A stretch of DNA of 42,806 nucleotides from an uncultured Nitrosomonadales bacterium (lineage in GTDB: Bacteria; Pseudomonadota; Gammaproteobacteria; Burkholderiales; Gallionellaceae): NCBI GenBank assembly GCA_903858965.1, contig CAIOKY010000150.1, positions 1 to 42,806 of the forward strand. Reading direction: 5' to 3'. The translations under genes were made by a program, and so were the position numbers. Within the stretch, counting starts at the first letter, position 1; each line of letters begins with the position of its first letter. Positions 31,391 through 41,546 of the stretch are shown here, in pieces. The notes under the pieces are model-generated. The model was not told the origin of the DNA. It made no database searches and saw only the letters and a list, made by a program, of their open reading frames with translations.

Positions 31391-31429
31391 CAAACCGACA
31401 CCAACGGCGCGGCCGTTGGTGTCGGTTTG
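31391..31429. terminator. Long perfect inverted repeat, probable bidirectional terminator
   Basis: An 18-bp perfect stem beginning CAAACCGACACC pairs around a GCG loop. It lies between the converging lipoprotein and spermidine-synthase-like genes. The T-run after it on the plus strand is broken (GGTTCCACTTTG), so termination may be imperfect. Confidence 0.6.
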
Positions 31430-31581
31430 GTTCCACTTTGCTAATTGTCCGGTTTTAGAAATTGCTATGTCCGCTGTGTGTCGTTAGCGGAAGTAGGTGA
31501 AGCTCTGCTTCTGGGTTATACGAAGGGCATAAATTGGCACCGCGCCCTTTTTATTTCTTCCGGCATGACTGCAATTGCTGG

Positions 31582-32337
31582 TCACAAGATCAGCATGTCG
31601 TTCAAGCAGGTTTTGGCCTGAGCCAGCCGCGTGATGGCGGGCATCAGGTTGAGGCCGGTCTCCTTGTGCAAGTCCATGGCTTTGCCTCTCAGGTCGAAGA
31701 AGGATATCTCGACAGGGTCGCCTTCTATAGCGAAGGCGATGGCGTTGCCGCTCTCGCAGGATGGGAACGCCAGCGCACGGTCGTCGAATGCTTCGGCGAT
31801 GCGCGTGATGCTGCCCGCAAAGCGGCGACTGCTGGTGAGCAGGTTGACTGCCATCACCCCGGCGTCGTTCAGCCGTGCGCGGCAGGATTGGTAGAAAGGC
31901 AGCGTGTCCAGCGCGCCCGAGCTGGCGTTTGCGTCGTAGCCATCCACCAGGATCAGGTCGAATTTCTTGTCGCTGCTCAGCATATATTCCACGCCGTCGC
32001 CGATCACGATGTTGATCCGTTTCGGATCTTCCGGCAGCTTGAAGAATTGCCGCGCGGCAGAGACCACGGCGGGCTCGATCTCCACCACGGTCAGATGCGC
32101 GAGCGGATAATTGCGGTACAGGAACTTGGTCAGCGAGGCCGCACCCAGCCCGATCAGCAACACCTTGCGCGGCCAGTGCGCATCGTCGCGCAGCAACAGC
32201 GACGCCATCATCTCGCGGGTATATTCCAGCTCCAGATTCCACGGGCGCGCGATGCGCATCGCGCCCTGTATCCAGGTCGAGCCGAAGTGCAGGTAACGCA
32301 CGCCGGCCTCTTCGGAGATGTCGATCGGGGTGGCCAT
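31582..32337 (-). CDS. Spermidine-synthase-like protein
   Basis: 251 residues with a Rossmann methyltransferase fold of the spermidine/spermine synthase type: LLIGLGAASLTKFLYRNYP, VVEIEPAVV, GDGVEYML and DLILVDGYDA. The active-site aspartate motif of true putrescine aminopropyltransferases (normally DSTDP-like) reads DGYDANASSG, and the N-terminal beta-strand tetramerisation domain is short. Activity on polyamines is therefore doubtful. It is the last gene of a packed minus-strand run, 23 bases after the restriction-modification gene. Confidence 0.75.
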   Translation of the reverse strand: MATPIDISEEAGVRYLHFGSTWIQGAMRIARPWNLELEYTREMMASLLLRDDAHWPRKVLLIGLGAASLTKFLYRNYPLAHLTVVEIEPAVVSAARQFFKLPEDPKRINIVIGDGVEYMLSSDKKFDLILVDGYDANASSGALDTLPFYQSCRARLNDAGVMAVNLLTSSRRFAGSITRIAEAFDDRALAFPSCESGNAIAFAIEGDPVEISFFDLRGKAMDLHKETGLNLMPAITRLAQAKTCLNDMLIL

Positions 32338-32360
32338 ATTATTGAATCCGGATAATCTGT

Positions 32361-35192
32361 TTATGCAGGCGTGCCTTCCACCAGCGCGATCTCTTCATCG
32401 GTCAGGCCGTAGAGCGCGTACACCAACTGATCGATCTGCCGGTCGGTCGCATCGATCTGGCGTTGCAGCAAAGTGGCGTCGTGTGGGGTTTTCGTGGCGG
32501 CGAGTTGCTGATGCAGGGCGAGCATTTTTTCGACAAATGCGACAATGTGGGTGGAGTTTGGATGCTTATTCAAAGCAATGACAGGCAATGAGGCAAGCTC
32601 ATCACGTTGGACGTGAAGCGTGGGAAACGATGTCTCATAATAGACCCGCATCAACTTAGAATTGAGGATGCCCGCTAGATGCTTCAACGATTTTTCTCGC
32701 TTCTCTGAATCTAATATGACAAGTACATCCTTTACATAGAAATGGCTATCATCAAAGGTGCCTTCCAGCGCACCGCCAGTATCGCGAATGAGCACTTTAG
32801 GCTGTTCAAACCTTTCTGAGTTACCAGGCCTTGCGGTGCTTCGATGGGAGGTCATCTCTTTGGGAACGTAATGCACATACTCGCCCTTGAACTGGTGTGA
32901 GTAACGATGAACATCTTCACCCCTAAGGAGATGCTTATCTTCGTTAGTGCTAGGGGAATAAGTCAGGAACTTGGAATCGTCCCCGGTCTTTAAACCGAAG
33001 GCAAGATCAAATTGTTCGCCTAACGGTTTTCCGGTGCTTCGCATCTTGTCCTTTACGGCTTCAAGTTCAGGTTCCATTGAAATGTCGAAGATGCACTTGT
33101 AAGTGTGATCAAACTTCGATTGCTCAATAACTTTGAAGGTGGTTTTCTGCCATGGGGATTCGGCTTTACAGGTTGCTACTTCAATCGTGTTAGCCTTTGT
33201 TTTGCCTTTCCTAAGTAAAAGTATGCAGGTCTTTACTGACGCATTAGCGAAAACATAGTCAGTGAAGTCCACAATCTTCTCAATCGATGTTTGGGCAAGA
33301 ATCTGTTTCCTTAGTGCTTCAAAGCTGTCAAGACGAAGCCATCCGTTAGATATGATGTTGCCAAATTTGCCGCCTCTTTTAAGTAGCGATATAGCTCTTT
33401 CGATGAAGCAACAGTAAAGGTCTGACTTCCCAACGAACGAGCCATAGTGACTCCAGAAGTATGTCTTGATGTCGTCTTCAATATTATGCGGGCGAACATA
33501 CGGCGGATTCCCAATCACCGCATCGAACCCGCCCGCCTTGAACACCTGCGGGAATGCGGCCTGCCAGTCGAATACGTTGATGCGCTGCGCGGCCTCGTCG
33601 TCGAGGTCGAGCTGTCCCGCGTAGAAATCCGGCCCGATCAGTGAGTTGCCGCATTGGATGTTGTGCTCCAGATCGGGCAGCACGCGCTCGTGGAACAGTT
33701 TCATCTGGCTGTTCAGTGATTCGTTCGATTCACCCTCCAGCATTTTTAGCAGCAGCGAAAGCTTGGTGACTTCCACTGCTTGCGTGTCGATGTCCACGCC
33801 GTAGATGTGTTCGAGCAGGATACGTTTCTTCTCCGCCGTGGTGAGCCGCCATGCGCCGTGGGCCGCGGAATGTATGCGCGCGGCTTTGCCCTTGCTATTT
33901 TTTTCTACGCCTTCTTCGATGTGGCGCGCCAGATACCAGTCGAGCAGGTATTGATACGCGCCGATCAGGAACGATCCCGATCCGCACGCCGGATCGAGGA
34001 TGGCGATGCCCGCCGCCTGTTTGCTGGTCTTGCCTTCCAGCAGTTTGCCGACAGTGTGTTGCACGATGTATTGCACGATGTAGGCGGGCGTGTAGTACAC
34101 ACCGCCTGCCTTTTTGACTTCCGGTTTGTCCTCGACTACGGCGCGATTGCCTGCGGTGAGGCGGATAACCTTGCCGAGGAATTGTTCATACACACTGCCG
34201 AGTATGTCCGCACCGAGTACCGAGAATTCGTAAGGGCAATCGGGGTAGTAGAGATTCTTGAAAATTTCCTTGAGCGGCTTGTCGTCAATCTCTAACGTGA
34301 GTGTCAGTTCGTCAGGCGCTTCGACGCGGTCTTTATCACGCTTGAAGTGAAATAGCCCGGAGTTGTAGCGGTCGTCCGCGTCGCGAAATTGCGCGCGCAA
34401 TCTGGCATAGACGTTGACGCCGTTCTGCAACGCCATCAGCTTGCCGTAAGGCTCGATGCCACGATCTTCGCAGATGCGTAGGAAGATGATGCGGTCTATG
34501 GTTTGTTGTACTGCGAAGTTGAGTTCGCGCTGGCTCAGGTTGGCATTGCGCAGCGCGATGTTGTGCGCGAGCAGGTCGCGCCAGTTCTCGATCTCTTCTA
34601 GGAACGCGCTGTCTACTTCGGTGGTACCGCGCTTGCCTTTGTTGCTGACAGCGTATTTGTCGAACGAGCCTTTGAGTACTGCATCCTTGGAAAATATCGC
34701 AGCGATCTCATCCCACTTTTCCGCATAGTCACGGAAGGTGCAGTAAAACAGCCGTGCCTTGCTCGCCTTGTCGCCCTTGTTTGGTTTTTGGCGGCAATCG
34801 TAAATCGCGAATTCTTCGAAGTCGGTGACGATGGACAACGGCAGCTTGGCCGACCATGCGTAGCGGCGCAATTGAAATGCGGGTTCAACATCGTCCTTGA
34901 TGTTGACCGATGGTTTTTTAGCTTCGAGAAAAAATTTGCGCTGGCCTCCGATGCGGAAGCTGTAATCCGGTGCCTTGGTGGAAATGCCGACCTTGATCGC
35001 GTCTTCGTGGATCACGTCGCGGTAGGCTTCCGCGTAACCCGCGCTATTGTCCATGTCCCAGCCCAGTGCTTTGAACATCGGATCGATGAAGTCGCGCCGT
35101 ACCTGAGTCTCGTTGTATTTTCCGCTGCGATAGGCGTCGAGGTTGCGCTCGAAGTTTTCGACCAATGTCAGAATAGTTTGTGGCGCGGCCAT
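32361..35192 (-). CDS. Type IIG restriction-modification enzyme (Eco57I-like)
   Basis: 943 residues combining cleavage and adenine methylation in one chain. The N-terminal PD-(D/E)XK nuclease has Asp76 and Glu90-x-Lys92 (FLEAKKP). A helical linker follows. A gamma-type N6-adenine methyltransferase carries motif I DPACGSGSF (Asp400) and motif IV NPPY (562-565). The C-terminal ~250 residues are a TaqI-like target-recognition domain. I took the ATG at 35192, which has AGGGA upstream; a longer open frame runs on into nnrD but has no family match there. It starts 2 bases after the nnrD stop. No separate methyltransferase, specificity or helicase gene accompanies it, as expected for this type. The recognition sequence cannot be read from the protein. 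Confidence 0.9.
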   Translation of the reverse strand: MAAPQTILTLVENFERNLDAYRSGKYNETQVRRDFIDPMFKALGWDMDNSAGYAEAYRDVIHEDAIKVGISTKAPDYSFRIGGQRKFFLEAKKPSVNIKDDVEPAFQLRRYAWSAKLPLSIVTDFEEFAIYDCRQKPNKGDKASKARLFYCTFRDYAEKWDEIAAIFSKDAVLKGSFDKYAVSNKGKRGTTEVDSAFLEEIENWRDLLAHNIALRNANLSQRELNFAVQQTIDRIIFLRICEDRGIEPYGKLMALQNGVNVYARLRAQFRDADDRYNSGLFHFKRDKDRVEAPDELTLTLEIDDKPLKEIFKNLYYPDCPYEFSVLGADILGSVYEQFLGKVIRLTAGNRAVVEDKPEVKKAGGVYYTPAYIVQYIVQHTVGKLLEGKTSKQAAGIAILDPACGSGSFLIGAYQYLLDWYLARHIEEGVEKNSKGKAARIHSAAHGAWRLTTAEKKRILLEHIYGVDIDTQAVEVTKLSLLLKMLEGESNESLNSQMKLFHERVLPDLEHNIQCGNSLIGPDFYAGQLDLDDEAAQRINVFDWQAAFPQVFKAGGFDAVIGNPPYVRPHNIEDDIKTYFWSHYGSFVGKSDLYCCFIERAISLLKRGGKFGNIISNGWLRLDSFEALRKQILAQTSIEKIVDFTDYVFANASVKTCILLLRKGKTKANTIEVATCKAESPWQKTTFKVIEQSKFDHTYKCIFDISMEPELEAVKDKMRSTGKPLGEQFDLAFGLKTGDDSKFLTYSPSTNEDKHLLRGEDVHRYSHQFKGEYVHYVPKEMTSHRSTARPGNSERFEQPKVLIRDTGGALEGTFDDSHFYVKDVLVILDSEKREKSLKHLAGILNSKLMRVYYETSFPTLHVQRDELASLPVIALNKHPNSTHIVAFVEKMLALHQQLAATKTPHDATLLQRQIDATDRQIDQLVYALYGLTDEEIALVEGTPA

Positions 35193-35194
35193 GG

Positions 35195-36046
35195 CTATTT
35201 CCCTATCCACTGATTTAGCAGCCAGCGCGCCCACTCGGTGACGTCGCTGGCAGTCATGCCGACCGTGATGCCTTGTTCCGCCAGCGCATCGCCCGCTGCA
35301 CCGTGCAGATGCACGGCCAGCAGCATCGCATCGTCCGCGCTTAATCCCTGTGCGATCAGGGCGGCGATCATGCCGGTCAGCACATCGCCCATGCCTGCGC
35401 TGCTCATGCCGGGGTTGCCGGTCTTGTTGACGAACAGTTTGCCGTTGCGCGTTATGCACAAACTGTCCGCGCCTTTCAGCACCACGCTGCAATTGTATCG
35501 TTGCGCGAGTTTTTTTATGGCCGCAATGCGATCCGCCTGTATCTCCGCCGTGCTGCAAGCCAACAGACGTGCGGCTTCGCCGGGATGGGGCGTGATGACG
35601 GATGGAGATTCGCGCGTGCGCAGGTCGTCCTGCAAATCGGGATTGCTGGCGAGCAGGTTGAGCGCGTCGGCATCCACCACCAGGGGTGACCGGGATTGCA
35701 GCGCTTCATATAACAACTTGTAGGCGGCCTTAGAACCACCCAAGCCGCAGCCGATGGCGATCACGTCGGGATTCAATCGGTGAAATCCTGCCGTTGCGCT
35801 GTGCAGCATCAGTTCCGGTTGTAGCAGATCGACGCTGGGTGCGTTTTCCGCGAGCAGGCAGACATGCACGCAGCCCGCGCCCAGCTTGAGCGCGGCGCGC
35901 GCGGCCAGCAGCGGTGCGCCGACCATGCCTGTGGCGCCGCCGATCACGGCGACTGTGCCGAAAAGTCCTTTGTGGCTGTCGCGCGGGCGTTTCGGCAACA
36001 GCCCGGCAACTTGTTTGCGGGTGATCGCCGTGATGGAATTCTTCAT
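35195..36046 (-). CDS. nnrD: ADP-dependent NAD(P)HX dehydratase
   Basis: Repairs hydrated NADH/NADPH (NADHX) back to the active coenzyme, with ADP as energy source. 283 residues from the ATG at 36046 (MKNSITAITRKQVAGLLPKRP), the usual start of the stand-alone dehydratase domain. The ribokinase-like motifs are present: GTVAVIGGATGMVGAPLLA, VITPHPGEAARLL, VVLKGADSLC and GNPGMSSAGMGDVLTGMIAALIAQGL (the last two split here). The partner epimerase domain (NnrE) is not fused and not in this window. Longer in-frame extension upstream overlaps purL on the other strand and is rejected. Confidence 0.92.
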   Translation of the reverse strand: MKNSITAITRKQVAGLLPKRPRDSHKGLFGTVAVIGGATGMVGAPLLAARAALKLGAGCVHVCLLAENAPSVDLLQPELMLHSATAGFHRLNPDVIAIGCGLGGSKAAYKLLYEALQSRSPLVVDADALNLLASNPDLQDDLRTRESPSVITPHPGEAARLLACSTAEIQADRIAAIKKLAQRYNCSVVLKGADSLCITRNGKLFVNKTGNPGMSSAGMGDVLTGMIAALIAQGLSADDAMLLAVHLHGAAGDALAEQGITVGMTASDVTEWARWLLNQWIGK

Positions 36047-36081
36047 GTTTCGACTCGGGCCGGATTGAATAGTCCGCATAG

Positions 36082-36087
36082 TATAAT
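36082..36087 (+). promoter_or_regulatory. Candidate -10 box for purL
   Basis: A perfect TATAAT lies 36 bases before the purL ATG, in the 76-base gap that separates it from divergent nnrD. No good -35 hexamer is seen at 16-18 bases, so an activator may be needed. Tentative. Confidence 0.4.
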
Positions 36088-36122
36088 CTCGACCTGACAT
36101 TTCTTCTTTGATTGCTATCGCC

Positions 36123-39100
36123 ATGTTTCGAGTCTCTGTCGGCAAACCCGCCCTGTCAGCCTTTCGCCTGGAAAAACTGCGCGCCGCGCTGAAAGCCGTC
36201 GCTCCCAATGTCGTTATCACGGATACGCGCCACTGGTATTTCAGCAAGCTGCGCGAAGTCGAGACCAAGATCTCCGGGCGTCCCGTGGCACCGCCGATAC
36301 AAGTGGCGCATGGCGCGACACCAGGCAATGCCCAAGCCGGTTTGCTGGACAAGGTGCTGAGTATCGATGACGCAGCGGGTGAACCTGCCGGTGCAAGCGG
36401 ATATTGGCGTCTGCTGGTGGTGCCGCGCCTCGGCACGATCTCGCCGTGGTCGACCAAGGCCACCGACATCGCGCAGCATTGCGGCTTGTCCAGTGTGCTG
36501 CGCATCGAGCGCGGCGTGGTGTATTACCTGGATAGCAATGACGGCAAGGCTTTAAGCAAGGCCGAGCAAGCCGCGATCCTGCCGTTGTTGCATGACCGGA
36601 TGACAGAGTCTGTGCTGGACAACATTGACGATGCCGCAGAAAAAATATTCACGCAAGGTGCGGCGCAATCATTGGCGACCGTGGGCGTGCTGGGCGGCGG
36701 CAGCGAGGCATTGGAAAAAGCCAACCGCGAGATGGGGCTGGCGCTTTCCGAGGATGAGATCGAATATCTGGTCGACAATTTCAAGAAGCTGAAACGCAAT
36801 CCGACCGATGTCGAGCTGATGATGTTCGCGCAGGCCAACTCCGAGCATTGCCGCCACAAGATATTCAACGCCGACTGGGTGATCGACGGCGTGGTGCAAG
36901 ACATTTCGCTGTTCGGCATGATACGCAACACCCACAAGGTCAGCCCGCAAGGCACGGTGGTCGCGTATTCCGACAACTCGTCCGTGATCGAAGGCGCGCG
37001 CATCGGGCGTTTTTATCCGCGCGCCGACGGTGCCTACGCGTTCAGCGATGAGCTGACGCACACGCTGATGAAAGTCGAGACGCATAACCATCCGACCGCG
37101 ATCGCGCCGTTCGCGGGCGCAGCCACGGGTTCCGGCGGCGAGATACGCGACGAAGGCGCCACCGGCACCGGCTCCAAACCCAAGGCCGGACTGACAGGTT
37201 TCTCGGTCTCCAACCTGAACATTCCGGGATTTGAGCAGCCGTGGGAATCGCCGTACGGCAAGCCGGGACGCATCGTCTCTGCCTTGCAGATCATGCTGGA
37301 CGGGCCCATCGGCGGCGCGGCATTCAACAACGAATTCGGCCGGCCCAATCTGGCCGGATATTTTCGCACCTTTGAAGAAAACGTCAGCGGCGAGATGCGC
37401 GGCTACCACAAGCCCATCATGCTGGCCGGCGGGGTCGGCAACATCGCGTCGATACACACGCACAAACACGAGTTGCCGGTCGGCGCGCTGATCGTGCACT
37501 TGGGCGGCCCCGGCATGCTGATCGGCCTGGGCGGCGGCGCGGCATCGAGTATGGACACCGGCAGCAACGCCGAGAACCTCGATTTCGATTCGGTGCAGCG
37601 CGGCAACCCCGAGATGCAGCGCCGTGCGCAGGAAGTGATCGACCGTTGCTGGCAGCTGGGCGTGAACAATCCCATCCTGTCGATCCACGATGTCGGTGCG
37701 GGCGGCATGTCGAATGCGCTGCCGGAGCTGGTGCATGGCGGCGGGCGCGGCGCGCATTTCGAGTTGCGCAAGATCCCGCTGGACGAGTCCGGTATGTCGC
37801 CCAAGCAGATCTGGTGCAACGAATCGCAGGAGCGTTATGTGCTGGCGATCGCGCCGGAGCGGCTGGAAGAATTCCGCGCCTTCTGCGAGCGCGAACGCTG
37901 TCCGTTTGCGGTGGTCGGTGTGGCGACGGCGGACGATCAGCTTTCCGTGCATGACCAGGAGTTCGGCGATTATCCGGTGGACATGCCGCTGCCGGTATTG
38001 CTCGGCAAGCCGCCCAGGATGACGCGCAATGTGGTGCGCGAAACCGCGCGCCTGTCTTCTTTCGATACCGCCAATATCAGCTTGGGTGATGCGATCGAGC
38101 GCGTGTTGCGTCTGCCGTCCGTGGCGAACAAGACTTTCCTGATCAGCATCGGCGACCGCACCGTGGGTGGCATGACCGCGCGCGACCAGATGATCGGCCC
38201 GTGGCAAGTGCCGGTGGCCGATGTCGCCGTCACGCTGATGGGTTTCAATACCAATCGCGCCGAAGCGTTCGCGCTCGGTGAGCGTACCCCGCTGGCGCTG
38301 GTGAATGCGCCGGCCTCGGGACGCATGGCAGTAGGCGAGGCGCTCACCAATATCACGGCGGCGCGCATCGAGAAGATCGGCGACATCAAGCTGTCGGCGA
38401 ACTGGATGGCGGCGGCGGGACATCACGGCGAGGATGCCGCGCTGTTTGACACCGTGCGCGCAGTGGGCATGGAGTTGTGCCCGCAACTCGGCATCGGCAT
38501 CCCGGTCGGCAAGGATTCGATGTCGATGAAGACGGTATGGCGGGACGGCAATGAAAACAAATCCGTCACCGCGCCGCTGTCGCTGATCATCACCGCGTTC
38601 GCGCCGTGTCCCGATGTGCGGGACACGCTCACGCCGCAACTGGCCGCCTATCAGGATACGACGCTGCTGCTGATCGACCTGGGCCAGGGCAAGAACCGCA
38701 TGGGTGGCTCGGCATTGGCGCAGGTGTACAAGCAGGTCGGCGATGTTGCGCCGGACGTGGACGATGCAGCGCTGCTCAAGTCGTTCTTTGAATTGATACA
38801 GCGCCTGAATAGCGAGGGCAAGCTGTACAGCTATCACGACCGTTCCGACGGCGGCGTGTTCGCGACCTTGTGCGAGATGGCGTTCGCATCGCACATCGGC
38901 CTGACCATACAGCTCGACGACCTGCACGGCGACACGCTGCGCGTTTTGTTCAACGAGGAGTTGGGCGCGGTGATCCAGGTGCGCAACCGCGACATGCAGC
39001 ACGTGATCGAACTGGCACACGACGCGGGGCTGAAGAGCGTGCAGAAGATCGCCACGCTGAATACGACCGGCATGATCGATATCTTGCGCGGCAATGAAAA

Positions 39101-40061
39101 ATTGGTCAGCGAAAGTGGCGTGAAGCTGCAACGTATCTGGTCGGAGACTACCTGCCGGATGCAGAAGCTGCGCGACAATCCGGCCTGCGCGCAGCAGGAA
39201 TTCGACCGATTGCTGGATGCCGCAGATCCGGGCCTGCAGGTCAAGTTGACCTATGACCTGAATGAAAACATCGGCCCGGGTTTGCTGCGCAACCGCCCGA
39301 AGATCGCCATCCTGCGCGAGCAGGGCGTGAACGGCCATGTCGAAATGGCCGCGGCATTCGATCGCGCCGGATTTGCCGCAGTGGACGTGCACATGAGTGA
39401 CATCATCGGCGGGCGCGTTTCATTGCGTGACTTCAAGGGCTTTGCGGCATGCGGCGGATTCTCCTATGGCGACGTGCTGGGTGCCGGGGAGGGCTGGGCG
39501 AAATCGATATTATTCAATCCGCGCGCGCGCGACGAGTTCGCCGCGTTCTTCCGGCGCAAGGACACCTTCGCATTGGGCGTATGCAACGGCTGCCAGATGA
39601 TGAGCAACCTGCACGACATCATTCCCGGTGCGGACAACTGGGCGCATTTCGCGCGTAACCAGTCCGAGCAATTCGAGGCGCGCTTCGTGATGGTCGAGGT
39701 GCAGCCTTCTTCATCGATCTTCTTCAACGGCATGGCGGGCAGCCGCATGCCTATCGTGGTGTCGCACGGCGAGGGTTATGCCGATTTTAGTAGCGAGCAA
39801 AAACGCAAGGCCGCGCAGAAACTGGTCACGCTGCGCTATGTCGACCATTGCGGCAACGCCACCGAGATCTATCCGCTCAACCCGAACGGTTCGCCGCAGG
39901 GCATCACCGGGCTGACCACGCCGGACGGGCGCTTCAGCATCATGATGCCGCATCCGGAACGCGTGTTCCGCGCCGTGCAGAACTCCTGGCATCCGAGCGA
40001 TTGGCAGGAGAATGGCGCGTGGCTGAAGATGTTCCAGAATGCAAGGAAATGGGTCGGATAG
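36123..40061 (+). CDS. purL: Phosphoribosylformylglycinamidine synthase, single-chain
   Basis: Converts FGAR to FGAM in purine synthesis using ATP and glutamine. 1312 residues, the large gammaproteobacterial/betaproteobacterial form that fuses synthetase and glutaminase. An N-terminal domain ([15 protein letters not shown]) is followed by two AIRS-like halves with [21 protein letters not shown] and [13 protein letters not shown], and by a C-terminal class I amidotransferase with the nucleophile Cys in GVCNGCQMM and the His/Glu pair in [11 protein letters not shown]. The ATG at 36123 matches homologues; a TTG five codons earlier is rejected. Confidence 0.98.
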   Translation: MFRVSVGKPALSAFRLEKLRAALKAVAPNVVITDTRHWYFSKLREVETKISGRPVAPPIQVAHGATPGNAQAGLLDKVLSIDDAAGEPAGASGYWRLLVVPRLGTISPWSTKATDIAQHCGLSSVLRIERGVVYYLDSNDGKALSKAEQAAILPLLHDRMTESVLDNIDDAAEKIFTQGAAQSLATVGVLGGGSEALEKANREMGLALSEDEIEYLVDNFKKLKRNPTDVELMMFAQANSEHCRHKIFNADWVIDGVVQDISLFGMIRNTHKVSPQGTVVAYSDNSSVIEGARIGRFYPRADGAYAFSDELTHTLMKVETHNHPTAIAPFAGAATGSGGEIRDEGATGTGSKPKAGLTGFSVSNLNIPGFEQPWESPYGKPGRIVSALQIMLDGPIGGAAFNNEFGRPNLAGYFRTFEENVSGEMRGYHKPIMLAGGVGNIASIHTHKHELPVGALIVHLGGPGMLIGLGGGAASSMDTGSNAENLDFDSVQRGNPEMQRRAQEVIDRCWQLGVNNPILSIHDVGAGGMSNALPELVHGGGRGAHFELRKIPLDESGMSPKQIWCNESQERYVLAIAPERLEEFRAFCERERCPFAVVGVATADDQLSVHDQEFGDYPVDMPLPVLLGKPPRMTRNVVRETARLSSFDTANISLGDAIERVLRLPSVANKTFLISIGDRTVGGMTARDQMIGPWQVPVADVAVTLMGFNTNRAEAFALGERTPLALVNAPASGRMAVGEALTNITAARIEKIGDIKLSANWMAAAGHHGEDAALFDTVRAVGMELCPQLGIGIPVGKDSMSMKTVWRDGNENKSVTAPLSLIITAFAPCPDVRDTLTPQLAAYQDTTLLLIDLGQGKNRMGGSALAQVYKQVGDVAPDVDDAALLKSFFELIQRLNSEGKLYSYHDRSDGGVFATLCEMAFASHIGLTIQLDDLHGDTLRVLFNEELGAVIQVRNRDMQHVIELAHDAGLKSVQKIATLNTTGMIDILRGNEKLVSESGVKLQRIWSETTCRMQKLRDNPACAQQEFDRLLDAADPGLQVKLTYDLNENIGPGLLRNRPKIAILREQGVNGHVEMAAAFDRAGFAAVDVHMSDIIGGRVSLRDFKGFAACGGFSYGDVLGAGEGWAKSILFNPRARDEFAAFFRRKDTFALGVCNGCQMMSNLHDIIPGADNWAHFARNQSEQFEARFVMVEVQPSSSIFFNGMAGSRMPIVVSHGEGYADFSSEQKRKAAQKLVTLRYVDHCGNATEIYPLNPNGSPQGITGLTTPDGRFSIMMPHPERVFRAVQNSWHPSDWQENGAWLKMFQNARKWVG

Positions 40062-40921
40062 CGGATTCTGATTTGCTCGAACAGATGCCGCGCCCCCTTT
40101 TTATCATCGGGAACAAACGTTCAGGAACATCCCAGCTGGTGCGTGTGTTGAACTTGCACCCCCAGGTATTTATCTCGCATGAATCTGATATTGCCTGGAT
40201 TCTCTATCAGTTCTATCACAACCTCGCCTTTCGGGCGCATGTCTGGGATTCCGACAGGGGAATGAGAACCACCCTGGAGGCCGCGGAAAATTTACTGCGT
40301 CCCGAATCCAGTCCGCTGGAAAACTTTATTGCCATCCAAACGCTGGTCATGAGAAATGGAAGCCCGTGGCTTCCCGCACAAAACAAAACCGGACTCCGGT
40401 GGCTGGGAGACAAAAAGCCGATGCAACACACGGATCCGGACCTGTTGCAATTTATGCTCGATCATTTTCCCGATGCCCGATTTCTGCACATTGTCCGCCA
40501 TCCATTTGAGGTGGTAGAAAGCTCGGACCGCTTTAACCAAACACCTGACGGGGATTTCTGGCTCGATCTGTCCACTGAGGAGAAAATTGAACGCTGGGCA
40601 TTTCATGAGAGCCAGGTTCTGCAACTTAAACAAGATTTCCCCGGGCGAGTCTACAGCTTGCGTTATGAGGATCTTTGCCGGAATACGGAACAGGAACTCA
40701 TCGGGATTTTTGGCTTTCTGGAATTGGTGCCTGAGACGTTGTTATTAAAGAAAGCGGCCCGCCTGACACGTCCACTGGTAAGGCCCATTACAACCAGACC
40801 CTGTTCAGCCCAGGCTTTGCAAATAGCCGCAATTTATGGCTATGACCTGCACAAGCGCCAGCATTGGCTTAACACCAGGCTTGAGCAGGCGTATTGGCAT
40901 CTGGTCAAAATGTTCCAATAA
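40049..40921 (+). CDS. PAPS-dependent sulfotransferase
   Basis: Expected to move a sulfuryl group from PAPS to a hydroxyl or amine of a sugar or small molecule. The 5'-phosphosulfate loop is KRSGTSQL (about residues 23-30), and the 3'-phosphate-binding segment is [15 protein letters not shown]. 290 residues from the ATG at 40049, which overlaps the purL C-terminus by 13 bases and has AAGGA right before it; the ATG at 40085 ([11 protein letters not shown]) is an alternative. It is followed by a methyltransferase 11 bases later. The acceptor is unknown; the glycosyltransferases nearby suggest a sulfated cell-surface polysaccharide. Confidence 0.85.
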   Translation: MGRIADSDLLEQMPRPLFIIGNKRSGTSQLVRVLNLHPQVFISHESDIAWILYQFYHNLAFRAHVWDSDRGMRTTLEAAENLLRPESSPLENFIAIQTLVMRNGSPWLPAQNKTGLRWLGDKKPMQHTDPDLLQFMLDHFPDARFLHIVRHPFEVVESSDRFNQTPDGDFWLDLSTEEKIERWAFHESQVLQLKQDFPGRVYSLRYEDLCRNTEQELIGIFGFLELVPETLLLKKAARLTRPLVRPITTRPCSAQALQIAAIYGYDLHKRQHWLNTRLEQAYWHLVKMFQ

Positions 40922-40932
40922 GAAAGGCCAAT

Positions 40933-41529
40933 ATGCATCCATCGGTTTTTAATGTGTTTGAAGAAATTTGTGCGCGACATGTGATCAGTGGATCTGTGCT
41001 CGAGATTGGAGCCACGCCGGATGAATCCACGCTATTGAATTTGCCCGCGCTTGCAGGGGTAAGTGAAAAAACAGGGATTAACCGGATAGCCGGCACTCGA
41101 TTCAGGGATTTCAATATTCTGGAAGGCAATGCAAATGACATGGCCAATTTCCCAAACGGGCATTTTGATGTTGTTCTATGCAATGCGGTGCTGGAACATG
41201 ACCCGTTTTTCTGGAAGACCCTGTCAGAGATCAGGCGGGTCACCCGTACTGGAGGGTTGGTGGTCATCGGTACGCCGGGATACGGTGAGCTCCCTTTTGA
41301 GAATATATTACGGCGTATATGCGCGAAATTTTCCTGGCTTTCCGGGAATGTTGATGGCTTTGCTCTGCAGCATTCGACACTCACGCTTGGTGTCCATGAT
41401 TTCCCCGGGGACTATTATCGATTCAGCGAACAGGCGTACAGGGAGGTGTTCTTCGAGGGGATGAAAGAAGTCGTCGTCAGGTCAGTACTTGTGCCGCCGC
41501 GCATTATCGGATCGGGAATCCGCGCATAA
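40933..41529 (+). CDS. Class I SAM-dependent methyltransferase
   Basis: 198 residues from the ATG at 40933, which has AAAGG upstream. Motif I is divergent (VLEIGATPDES rather than a Gly-rich loop), but the later motif (FDVVLCNAVLEHDPFFWKTLSEIRRVTRTGGLVVIGTPGYGE, cut across) is typical of the type-11 family acting on sugars or lipids. It probably works with the sulfotransferase before it; the substrate is unknown. Confidence 0.8.
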   Translation: MHPSVFNVFEEICARHVISGSVLEIGATPDESTLLNLPALAGVSEKTGINRIAGTRFRDFNILEGNANDMANFPNGHFDVVLCNAVLEHDPFFWKTLSEIRRVTRTGGLVVIGTPGYGELPFENILRRICAKFSWLSGNVDGFALQHSTLTLGVHDFPGDYYRFSEQAYREVFFEGMKEVVVRSVLVPPRIIGSGIRA

Positions 41530-41546
41530 GCGCTGTGCCCGCCATG

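Noticed and set aside
31377-31490. An integron attC-like site (CCTAAC ... GTTAGC around a long inverted repeat)
   Set aside because: The outer boxes pair only partly, the inner L-type boxes do not pair, and no integrase or neighbouring cassette site is visible.
32361-35192. The restriction-modification enzyme considered as a BREX PglX methyltransferase
   Set aside because: It carries its own PD-(D/E)XK nuclease, and no pglZ, brxC or other BREX gene lies nearby; the type IIG architecture explains it fully.
36669-39392. A 907-codon open frame on the minus strand opposite purL
   Set aside because: It is a codon-bias shadow of the high-GC purL gene; no recognisable domain, no ribosome-binding site, and purL itself is complete and conserved.
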